In this document: one piece after another, positions 7,998-14,137 of the stretch
Layout: each line of letters starts with the position of its first letter
Position numbering within the stretch: position 1 is the stretch's first letter
Assembly: GCA_964436955.1 (NCBI GenBank)
Contig: CAYTFC010000062.1
Coordinates: forward strand, 1-19,284
Reading direction: 5' to 3'
DNA: 19,284 nt
From: CAMFKD01 sp964436955
GTDB taxonomy: Bacteria; Chlamydiota; Chlamydiia; Chlamydiales; JAJFMA01
Notes under the pieces: generated by a model
The model's input: the letters and a program-made list of their open reading frames with translations, nothing else
What the model was told of the DNA's origin: nothing
The model's database searches: none
Position numbers and translations under genes: made by a program

Positions 7998-8913
7998 AGG
8001 CGTCTCCTAGTAACGATCCCGGTTCAAGTGGGCGAAAATATTGTGGGTCGACTTCAACAATGGTCTTACCGTCTAGGCTATGCCCTGGACAGCATGCAAT
8101 GCCAATTTCAAGTACTCCATGTCCCTTCCACTGGATTTGAATGCCCACTTCTTTAAAGGCTAATTCTACAAATTCACGCACACTATGCTGCTCTCCGGTA
8201 GCGATGACATAGTCGTGAGCTGTGGTTTGCTGAAGCATCAGCCATTGGGCTTCACAGTAGTCTTGAGCATGTCCCCAATCACGCATTGCGTTGAGATTGC
8301 CTAGAAAGAGTTTTTCCTGCTGACCCAAGTGTATTTTAGCGACTGCCTGGGTAATTTTGCGTGTGACAAAAGAGGCCGGCCTACGCGGTGATTCGTGTGT
8401 AAACAGGATGCCATTGCAAGCGTATAGGCCATAAGCTTCTCGGTAATTAATGGTGATTGCGTGTGCGAATAGCTTTGCCACGGCATAGGGAGAGCGTGGG
8501 TAGAACGGTGTAGTTTCGGTTTGTGGTGAAATTTCTGTATTACCAAACAGTAGTGCTGTGGAGGCTTGATAGAACTTAACAGAGCGTTCCATTTGTAGGC
8601 GCATAATGGCTTCTAGAATCACCAAAGCACCAATGGCATTGACTGAAGCGGTGTATTCCGGAGCTAAGAACGAAACAGCTGGATCGCCCTTGGCGGCAAG
8701 ATTATAGATTTCGTCAGGTTGTATTTTCTGCAAAAGAGTAATAAAGCTAAGCGAGTCAGTTACATCACTAATATGAGAAATTACGTCAGGATGTGGTGTG
8801 GCGCCTTCACGTGCTGCAAGACCATGCACTTCGTAGCCCTTCTCAAGCAGCAAATGGGTAAGATAGTATCCATTTTGACCTGCTGCTCCTGTGAGCAACG
8901 CTTTTGGGGCCAT
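7906..8913 (-). CDS. GDP-mannose 4,6-dehydratase-like SDR protein lacking catalytic Glu (paralog 2)
   Basis: A second Gmd-family extended SDR, 335 residues. It shows TGAAGQNGYYL (8-18), SPYAVAK with Tyr143 and Lys147, NYREAYG (156-162), the almost canonical Gmd segments CNGILFTHESPRR (166-178) and FVTRKITQA (182-190), and DWGHAQDY. It is closer to classical Gmd than the facing paralog, yet the catalytic STSELYG is STALLFG: Thr119 is kept and the Glu is Leu121. Hence a normal dehydration step is doubtful; a reductase, epimerase or accessory role is possible. AGGA lies 8 bases before the ATG, and a TATACT -10 is seen upstream (see promoter). It is convergent with paralog 1 and overlaps it by 92 bases at the 3' ends. 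It clearly arose from the same ancestor, since the two align over their whole length. Confidence 0.87.
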   Translation of the reverse strand: MAPKALLTGAAGQNGYYLTHLLLEKGYEVHGLAAREGATPHPDVISHISDVTDSLSFITLLQKIQPDEIYNLAAKGDPAVSFLAPEYTASVNAIGALVILEAIMRLQMERSVKFYQASTALLFGNTEISPQTETTPFYPRSPYAVAKLFAHAITINYREAYGLYACNGILFTHESPRRPASFVTRKITQAVAKIHLGQQEKLFLGNLNAMRDWGHAQDYCEAQWLMLQQTTAHDYVIATGEQHSVREFVELAFKEVGIQIQWKGHGVLEIGIACCPGHSLDGKTIVEVDPQYFRPLEPGSLLGDASKARQELGWTPRITFQQLVSEMVQADLNLL

Positions 8914-8950
8914 TGTATTTATCCTAGTTCACTAGCTGGCTGATGCATGC

Positions 8951-8979
8951 AGTATAAAAATGTTGAACATAAAAGGTAA
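8951..8979 (-). promoter_or_regulatory. Candidate sigma70 promoter for dehydratase paralog 2
   Basis: On the minus strand a -10 TATACT (8951-8956) is preceded, after 17 bases, by a TTACCT -35 (8974-8979), which matches the consensus at three of six positions. It lies about 40 bases upstream of the gene's ATG. Spacing and position are good; the -35 is weak. Confidence 0.4.
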
Positions 8980-9001
8980 GCACAATACGCATCAAACTCA
9001 T

Positions 9002-9099
9002 TTCTATCTTCGCGCCTTGGCGTCTCTTGTTCCTGTTCCTTCCCTGCGTTAAAAAATGCTAAAGAAGGAGCAAGAAACGCCAAGGCGCGGAGATAGGAA
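9002..9099. repeat. Inverted repeat, about 30-bp arms
   Basis: The arm at about 9005-9034 (core CGCGCCTTGGCGTCTCTTG) pairs with the arm at about 9067-9096 (core CAAGAAACGCCAAGGCGCGG). Over 30 positions only three are not Watson-Crick, and two of those are G-T. The spacer is about 32 bases. It lies between two divergent genes, so it is not a shared 3' terminator; no U-run follows the stem on either strand. A dispersed repeat or small non-autonomous element is plausible. Confidence 0.8.
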
Positions 9100-9154
9100 C
9101 TTTCCGATAATGGGCTATTGCATTATCTTATAGATAGCTTTTTGGAGGAACTCA

Positions 9155-10141
9155 ATGGCTCAGCCAAGAAACATGCGCGTTCTAGTAATTACTATAGGGT
9201 CTGCTCAGGCAGGCTCCACGCGTTTTCGCATCATGCAATACCAGTCTATGCTAGAGAGCAAAGGTGCGCGCATCGATTTTGTAGAACAGAATGCTTGTGA
9301 CAAGAACATTTTTGATCGAGTTCGTTCAGCAGACGTTGTTATTAATCAGAAGTGCCTTCTTAAGCGTTCATTGGCCCGCTTTATTGCTAAAGAAAGTCGT
9401 TATCTTGTTTTTGATTTTGACGATGCCATTTACACTAGGCCTGGAAAACCGTATCGCTTTTTCACAAAATGGAGAATAGAGTCTCGCTTTCGTTATTGGC
9501 TGCAAGCTTCTCACTTAGTCACTGTAGCTAATGGCTATTTGGCAGCGGAGGCTCGTAAACATACGTCACGTGTTGAAGTGGTTCCTATGGCAATTGATTT
9601 GCAACAATGGCAGAAACGAAATCGAGAGCCTTCCGATGTTTTCCGCCTCGGTTGGGTAGGAGCCCCCAATAACCTTGTTCATCTGGAGCGCTTGAGCCCA
9701 GTGTTGAAGGATATTATGAGACGCTATCCACAAGTGCGATTGATGGTCTTTAGCGGCAAGAAACCAAATTTAGATTGTCCGTTTGAATACACACCCTTTA
9801 GTCCTAATGGTGAAATTGACTTCATCCAACAACTTGATGTGGGTTTGCTACCCCTTACCAACGAAGAATATTCCCGTGGAAAATCACCAATCAAGGCGAT
9901 CCAATACTTGGCTTGTGGTGTGCCTGTGGTGGGTAACGTGTATGGTGCTACCCGCGAAATCTGCAATCCTATGAATAGCATTGCTGTTGCGCATCCTGAA
10001 CAGTGGGTAGAAGCTATTGCAAGATTAGTGAACGACCGCACACTCGCACAGGAAATGGGTAGCACAGGACGCCAACACGTGATGAATCATCACTGCTTAC
10101 AACGCGTAGGCCTGCGTTTGTGCGACCTTATTTTGAAATAG
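9155..10141 (+). CDS. Glycosyltransferase family 4-like protein
   Basis: Probably transfers a sugar to a membrane- or surface-bound glycan. GT-B features: an N-terminal strand VLVITIG (9-15) followed by STRFRIMQY (21-29), a substrate region LVFDFDDAIYTRPGKPYR (84-101) common in GT4-like enzymes, the linker RLGWVGAPNNLVHLE (164-178) that opens the C-terminal Rossmann fold, and the donor-site segment RGKSPIKAIQYLACGVPVVG (241-260). At 328 residues it is slightly short for the family. The ATG has GGAGGA 6 bases upstream. A weak promoter pair, TTTCCG (9101-9106) and TATCTT (9124-9129) with a 17-base spacer, lies just ahead. It closes the sugar island; no partner beyond context identifies its donor or acceptor. 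Confidence 0.85.
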   Translation: MAQPRNMRVLVITIGSAQAGSTRFRIMQYQSMLESKGARIDFVEQNACDKNIFDRVRSADVVINQKCLLKRSLARFIAKESRYLVFDFDDAIYTRPGKPYRFFTKWRIESRFRYWLQASHLVTVANGYLAAEARKHTSRVEVVPMAIDLQQWQKRNREPSDVFRLGWVGAPNNLVHLERLSPVLKDIMRRYPQVRLMVFSGKKPNLDCPFEYTPFSPNGEIDFIQQLDVGLLPLTNEEYSRGKSPIKAIQYLACGVPVVGNVYGATREICNPMNSIAVAHPEQWVEAIARLVNDRTLAQEMGSTGRQHVMNHHCLQRVGLRLCDLILK

Positions 10142-10291
10142 TCTTCTAGAGTATTCAACAAGGCTGGAATAGACTTCATGAAGGCTACACCCGCTTAGCA
10201 CTTTTCTTATTGATAAAGCAGTTAATGATTTGCTTGACGAATGCTTCGTAAACCTGGTACGCGTGTGTTGCCGAAAATCCAAGGGGGAAAG

Positions 10292-10702
10292 ATGCTCTAT
10301 TTTCAGTCGCCTCATGTTACGGTTTATTGGGAATCTAATCCACCCTGTGTTCACACAGAGTGGCATGGTTTTGTTAGCCATGACAATCTTAAAGAGGGAC
10401 TTTTAAAAGCTGTGGAATTGGCTCAAGATAAGAAGGCATCCTGCTGGCTGAGCGATCTCACAGATATGCATGTTTATGAGATGGATGATCAGCAATGGAT
10501 CATAAATGAATTTTTCCCATTGATATTGAGCATCGGTATCCAACGCTTAGCATTCATTAAACCCAAGCTGCCGGTGACCAAGATGTCTATTGATCGCATC
10601 ATGAAAAGCTGCGATCCCAAGAAAGAGAAGTCTGCCATGTTTGATAACTTTCCGGATGCCTACAAATGGCTTGGATCAAGCGATGCTGTCCTTCAGAAGT
10701 AA
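10292..10702 (+). CDS. Small SpoIIAA/STAS-like protein of unknown function
   Basis: A 136-residue soluble protein that resembles the small proteins annotated elsewhere as STAS/SEC14 or SpoIIAA-like. It has an opening strand ending in YW, an aromatic THTEWHG-like strand (here HTEWHGFVSH), a helix KEGLLKAVELAQDKKA, then SCWLSDLTDMHV, a helix with WIINEFFPLIL, and a closing FDNFPDAYKWL. No catalytic motif is seen. The start is chosen at 10292 because AAGGGGG lies directly upstream at a good distance; a longer in-frame ATG at 10241 lacks such a site. The stop is about 50 bases before rodA. Function unknown; in related families this fold serves in phosphorylation-controlled switches or lipid binding, but no residue here proves either. 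Confidence 0.75.
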   Translation: MLYFQSPHVTVYWESNPPCVHTEWHGFVSHDNLKEGLLKAVELAQDKKASCWLSDLTDMHVYEMDDQQWIINEFFPLILSIGIQRLAFIKPKLPVTKMSIDRIMKSCDPKKEKSAMFDNFPDAYKWLGSSDAVLQK

Positions 10703-10726
10703 TGGCCTTTTGCTGGGCAAATCGCG

Positions 10727-10732
10727 TATAAT
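10727..10732 (+). promoter_or_regulatory. Candidate -10 element for rodA
   Basis: A perfect TATAAT hexamer lies about 14 bases upstream (8-base gap) of the rodA Shine-Dalgarno. No good -35 is found at 16-18 bases (GGCCTT at 17), so the promoter would depend on an activator or be weak, or rodA may be read through from upstream. Confidence 0.35.
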
Positions 10733-10756
10733 GGTGCGCCGGAGGGATTTCAAAGC

Positions 10757-11908
10757 TTGCGCACACATCGTTTATGGGACTATCGTTATCTTGCTCGGTG
10801 CGATTTTCGCATTATCCCGATTATCTTAGCACTGATGATTGTGAGTCTGCTTGTCCTTTCTTCGGCATCCCTTAATCCGGCTGTAGATCCGAGTGAAGAG
10901 CCGTTTTTGACTCCATTGGTGCGCAGCCAACTGCAGTGGTTTGTGATGGGTGTCGGAGTATATATTTTCTTTGCGGGCTTTGATTATAGCCAACTTAGGG
11001 AATGGACATGGATCCTTTATACTTTCACATTGTTGTTGCTTATAGGACTTTTTTTTGTTCCTACCATTCAAAATGTACAGCGATGGTATCGTATTCCCTT
11101 TCTAAACATGAGCTTTCAGCCATCCGAATGTGCAAAGCTTGTGGTTGTCATCGTTATGAGCTGGTACTTAGAGCGATGTCGGCCTTATAGCCATCGCTTA
11201 GGCACCGTATTCACTGCAGGTCTTATTGCAGGAATTCCGTTTCTCCTGATCTTGAAGCAGCCAGACCTTGGAACTGCTCTTGTTCTTATCCCTGTTACAC
11301 TAGGTATGTTCTATATCGGAGACCTACATCCCAAAATCGTGCGAGCGGGAGCTTGGGCGATGGGTTTTGGTCTGGCTATTGTAGCACTATTCTTCCTAGA
11401 TATCGTCCCGCATGAACAGTTAAGGCCATATGCCACAAAAATTTTGCGTGAATATCAATACGATCGTCTTAAACCCGACAATCACCACCATCGAGCCTCG
11501 GCCACGGCGATAGCCGTAGGAGGAGTTACCGGTAAAGGATGGCGTCATGGCGATTACGTTCAAGGCGGTTGGCTGCCGGCCGCATCTACAGATTCGGTGT
11601 TTTCTACCTTTGCAGAGGAATTTGGCCTCATTGGACTTGTGATACTATTGGCGCTTTTTTATGCGTTGATCTACTTTAGCTTTCAAGTGACAGCAGTTGC
11701 CAAAGACCACTTCGGCAGGCTGCTAGCCGCGGGTGTCGCGGTTTACCTGGCGGTGCATGTTGTGATTAATATTGGTATGATGTGTGGCTTTCTGCCAATT
11801 ACTGGAGTGCCGTTAATCATTGTAACCGCTGGGGGCTCATCGTTTTTAGCTACGATGACGGCGCTAGGTATCTTGCAAAGTATCTATAGTCGGAGGTTCA
11901 TGTTTTGA
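10757..11908 (+). CDS. rodA: Peptidoglycan glycosyltransferase RodA (SEDS family)
   Basis: A polytopic inner-membrane SEDS protein that polymerises lipid II glycan chains with a partner class B PBP, in elongation or, in chlamydiae, in division-linked peptidoglycan synthesis. About ten hydrophobic segments are visible, beginning at residues 18-36. Family motifs: FQPSE (120-124), KQPDLGTALVL (167-177), and the extracellular catalytic region LPAASTDSVFSTFAEEFGLIG (273-293), with Asp279 in the position of the essential SEDS aspartate. At 383 residues the length is normal. The start is TTG with a strong GGAGGG 9-10 bases upstream; the frame upstream gives no better ATG. The stop overlaps the TTG start of the next gene, so the two are co-translated. 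Downstream placement of birA and rodA around the sugar island is noted in the findings. Confidence 0.92.
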   Translation: MRTHRLWDYRYLARCDFRIIPIILALMIVSLLVLSSASLNPAVDPSEEPFLTPLVRSQLQWFVMGVGVYIFFAGFDYSQLREWTWILYTFTLLLLIGLFFVPTIQNVQRWYRIPFLNMSFQPSECAKLVVVIVMSWYLERCRPYSHRLGTVFTAGLIAGIPFLLILKQPDLGTALVLIPVTLGMFYIGDLHPKIVRAGAWAMGFGLAIVALFFLDIVPHEQLRPYATKILREYQYDRLKPDNHHHRASATAIAVGGVTGKGWRHGDYVQGGWLPAASTDSVFSTFAEEFGLIGLVILLALFYALIYFSFQVTAVAKDHFGRLLAAGVAVYLAVHVVINIGMMCGFLPITGVPLIIVTAGGSSFLATMTALGILQSIYSRRFMF

Positions 11909-12351
11909 TTAAACATCAGGGCTTTATCTTTTCACCTGGTATCTGGGTTGGAGAAGGAAAAATTACATTCACGGCATCACCCGAAATCCTTACCTTCTAT
12001 ACTAGATGGGAAATCAAAGATGGGCCCCACGAGCGAGAGATGGTGGCACATCAGCAGGTGGAGATGCAGGGAGTCGATGACAAAGTTGTTAATCGCTTTC
12101 GCTTCTTTAACATCTCCGACAAAGGCTTTGGGGTAGAGTTAGAAAACGACCTCGTTGGAAGCGTAAAAGGCAAAGGCGTTATCGCAGCCAACGAAGTCGC
12201 ATGGGAATTCCGCGGGCATAAAAACTTCGAAGGTTTCGAAGTGTATCGCCGCAAGGAAAATGGCGATTACTCCGTGCACGCAGAATTCGCTTCGCCAGAT
12301 CAGTTTCGCACCATAATTGGTGGGCGTATCTGGTCGAAGCTCAATACTTAA
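11905..12351 (+). CDS. Conserved hypothetical protein, likely beta-rich
   Basis: A 148-residue protein without signal peptide or membrane segment. It has many alternating polar/aromatic strands (GKITFTASPEILTFYTRWEI at 18-37, NRFRFFNIS at 63-71, KGVIAANEVAWEFRGH at 89-104, and a C-terminal EFASPDQFRTIIGGRIW), suggesting a small beta-barrel or lipocalin-like sandwich. I do not recognise a named family. It starts with TTG (11905-11907) overlapping the rodA TGA, with CGGAGG 8 bases upstream, so it belongs to the rodA transcript and may be linked to cell-envelope functions by context only. A stem-loop starts 2 bases after the stop codon. Function unknown. Confidence 0.75.
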   Translation: MIKHQGFIFSPGIWVGEGKITFTASPEILTFYTRWEIKDGPHEREMVAHQQVEMQGVDDKVVNRFRFFNISDKGFGVELENDLVGSVKGKGVIAANEVAWEFRGHKNFEGFEVYRRKENGDYSVHAEFASPDQFRTIIGGRIWSKLNT

Positions 12352-12352
12352 T

Positions 12353-12421
12353 CAATGTCAAATATTTAGTTTATTCCGCTTCGGCGAAGTAGTATAAATC
12401 AAATATTTAATTTTGACATTG
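12353..12421. terminator. Stem-loop abutting the 3' end of the hypothetical gene
   Basis: CAATGTCAAA (12353-12362) pairs with TTTGACATTG (12412-12421), and ATATTT segments just inside continue the stem after a bulge of about 5 bases. The apex contains CGCTTCGGCG, a short stem capped by the stable UUCG tetraloop. It begins 2 bases after the stop codon of 11905-12351, so it probably limits transcription from the plus strand. There is no U-run immediately after the stem, so it is an imperfect intrinsic terminator. Confidence 0.5.
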
Positions 12422-12710
12422 AAACCCGACTTGCCACCTACATCGCGCTTGAACTCAACCGTTCCTTCAAATTGAAAAGAATAGGCCTGTTCTAGCGCGA
12501 CAAATTAGAGGTAAAACTTTTGGAATAGTGTTTTTTTTCAATTTTCTTGGTGAATATTGTTTGTAACCCGCTCTAGCTCTGGCTCACTCATTTACCCGAT
12601 CTATCTTGTCTGGTAACTTGCCAAGGGCAGGCCCTTGGCTTCATTACCAGACATAATATCTCGAATAAATGGATGAGCCGGAGCTAGGATGTAGGTAGCA
12701 AGTCGGGTTT
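12422..12710. repeat. Palindromic element with 23-bp inverted ends (MITE-like)
   Basis: Outer arms at 12422-12444 and 12688-12710 match in 22 of 23 positions (core AAACCCGACTTGC). An inner pair at 12573-12599 and 12661-12687 pairs over 27 positions with two G-T and three A-C pairs. A central pair, GTCTGGTAA (12608-12616) with TTACCAGAC (12644-12652), encloses a perfect 9-bp hairpin, 12620-12628 with 12631-12639. The right half is continuous; the left half carries 128 extra bases (12445-12572). No coding frame. Confidence 0.8.
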
Positions 12711-12716
12711 GAAAAC

Positions 12717-13490
12717 TTAACGGTCGTAAGGAATTAGAGCATCCTCATCATCGGGAGTGTTCACTTCGATATTGTCCATGAACGGAGTATCAGATAGCTC
12801 CAACACGGCGTCCGATTCCTGATAATTACCTTTGGCGGCCTCGGCATCTTGACCGCTAGTGGTGTAGTGTGTTTCCACAACCACAAAGGCCGATGTTTTG
12901 GAGACCAGCACTCTCACTTGGCGAACCAAAAAGTCCTGGTTGCTTAGAGAACCCTTCGCTCCAAATTCGAACATGTCAAATTTTGATGCATCTGTTGCCG
13001 GCTCATTTGAAATGAATTGCTCTTCATATACCCATGAACCCGCCTTCATCGGAGTAAATCGATCGGATCGAGCAAGTGCGGTAGCGAGTTCTGCATTGGA
13101 TTTTACTTTTAATTGAGACTTAATGCTTTGCAAGTCTTTGTAAAATTGAAAGGTATAAGCAGATTCTTGGTCAAACACTTCAAATTCACTAGCCCCTTCC
13201 CCTAAGGAAGTATACTGAGGGAAGTCGGGAAATATCACTCGAACACGTGTATCTTTTCCTCTAACACTAGCGGCCCAGGTGCCATCATCTTTCTGTGTGA
13301 GGATTAAACGGTTATGGCCTTCCTTCCAGGGTGGACGATGATGTTTACCCCAACCATGGTGGCCTCCCCTTCCACCCCAACCGTGATGACCACCGCCTTT
13401 CTTACCCCAATCAGCATTCAAGGCAAACGGAGTCATCAGCGCAAACGTGATAGTGAGAAAAACAGTCACAAGTACTCTAAAGTGTCTCAT
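12717..13490 (-). CDS. Secreted protein with His/Gly-rich N-terminus, unknown function
   Basis: A 257-residue protein with a clear Sec signal peptide: charged RHFR start, hydrophobic VLVTVFLTITFALM, and a likely cut after ALNA (residue 26). The mature N-terminus is rich in His, Gly and Trp, with HHGWG repeated at 35-39 and 44-48 and further HHRPPW, a plausible metal-binding tail. The remainder is a mixed, likely globular domain with no family I recognise, ending in an acidic stretch (TPDDEDAL). The start is ATG at 13490, because GTGGAGG lies 6-7 bases upstream; a longer TTG start at 13505 would sit inside that site. It is convergent with the rodA-linked gene and stands alone downstream of the str operon. 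No lipobox Cys is seen, so it is probably exported to the periplasm, outer membrane or beyond. Confidence 0.78.
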   Translation of the reverse strand: MRHFRVLVTVFLTITFALMTPFALNADWGKKGGGHHGWGGRGGHHGWGKHHRPPWKEGHNRLILTQKDDGTWAASVRGKDTRVRVIFPDFPQYTSLGEGASEFEVFDQESAYTFQFYKDLQSIKSQLKVKSNAELATALARSDRFTPMKAGSWVYEEQFISNEPATDASKFDMFEFGAKGSLSNQDFLVRQVRVLVSKTSAFVVVETHYTTSGQDAEAAKGNYQESDAVLELSDTPFMDNIEVNTPDDEDALIPYDR

Positions 13491-13718
13491 AACAGGCCTC
13501 CACAACTAAGTCATTTCTTTAATACTTTATAGTTCTCTGATAATATTGCGGTTGGTGTTGCTACTCTTGCAGATTTGCACCAATTTAGTGTGCTAAATAA
13601 TTTCTATGCAATTAATATTTACAGATTATACTATGTCTATCATTATTTTTTATAATAAACTAATATTATATTAGTCGCAAATAGATAAAGATATGGCTTC
13701 TAAAGAGATCATTAGGAC

Positions 13719-13756
13719 AAAAAAAAGCTCCTGAAGACAGGGGCGTCTTCAGAAGC
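13719..13756 (-). terminator. Intrinsic terminator of the str operon
   Basis: On the minus strand, GCTTCTGAAGAC pairs with GTCTTCAGGAGC (12-bp stem with one G-T pair) around a 6-base loop, followed directly by eight T (13719-13726). It lies about 25 bases after the rpsJ stop codon and closes the rpsL-rpsG-fusA-rpsJ transcript. Confidence 0.92.
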
Positions 13757-13781
13757 CTTTAATTGAAAGCTAAGCTAAAGC

Positions 13782-14129
13782 TTAGGCTTTAATTTTGATA
13801 TCGACGCCGGCAGGAAGTGTCAGCGTTTTTAGCGCATCGATCGTTTTACCTGTGGGGTTTAGAATATCCACTAAACGCTTATGCGTGCGGATCTCAAACT
13901 GTTCACGGGATTTACGGTCAACGTGTGGTGAACGCAAGACCGTATAGATCTCACGGCGAGTAGGCAAGGGGATTGGCCCTGCTACACCAGCACCGGTACG
14001 CTTTGCTGTTTCCACGATATCAGCGGTCGAACGGTCTAGCAAACGCTGATCGTAACCTTTAATCCGAATACGGATCTTAGGGCGATTACGCTTTGGTGCT
14101 GACTCTGGAGCTTTCTGTTGCTTCGTCAT
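13782..14129 (-). CDS. rpsJ: 30S ribosomal protein uS10
   Basis: A component of the 30S subunit head, and in many bacteria also a transcription antitermination partner of NusB. The body matches uS10: RPKIRIRIKGYDQRLLDRS (16-34), GPIPLPTRREIYTVLRSPHV (51-70) and the C-terminal THKRLVDILNPT (83-94). At 115 residues it is about ten longer than the E. coli protein, owing to a basic, poorly conserved N-terminal tail (TKQQKAPESAPKRNR). It follows fusA after 8 bases, with a weak AAGAAGA ribosome binding site. The terminator starts about 25 bases past its stop. Having rpsJ directly after fusA with no tuf between is, from memory, the chlamydial arrangement. Confidence 0.97.
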   Translation of the reverse strand: MTKQQKAPESAPKRNRPKIRIRIKGYDQRLLDRSTADIVETAKRTGAGVAGPIPLPTRREIYTVLRSPHVDRKSREQFEIRTHKRLVDILNPTGKTIDALKTLTLPAGVDIKIKA

Positions 14130-14137
14130 GGTCTTCT

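Larger units (their letters stand above)
12352..12716. other. Gene-free convergent intergenic region with two inverted-repeat structures
   Basis: 365 bases between two convergent genes, holding a 69-base hairpin (12353-12421) directly followed by a 289-base inverted-repeat element (12422-12710). No coding frame is credible. Both are described separately below. Confidence 0.85.

Noticed and set aside
8719..8943. Plus-strand frame antisense to dehydratase paralog 2
   Set aside because: Cysteine-rich, low-quality translation opposite a gene with strong family motifs; treated as a shadow.
9118..9300. Alternative frame starting near 9118 ahead of the GT4 gene
   Set aside because: It overlaps the GT4 gene out of frame and shows no protein features; the ATG at 9155 has GGAGGA at good spacing.
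10241..10291. Longer N-terminus for the SpoIIAA/STAS-like gene from ATG 10241
   Set aside because: No ribosome binding site ahead of it, while AAGGGGG directly precedes ATG 10292, whose product matches the family start better.
12422..12710. Insertion sequence with transposase
   Set aside because: Inverted ends are present, but there is no reading frame of useful length, so only a non-autonomous element can be supported.
13491..13505. TTG start giving five extra residues on the secreted protein
   Set aside because: It would overlap the Shine-Dalgarno of the ATG at 13490, and the signal peptide is more typical from that ATG.
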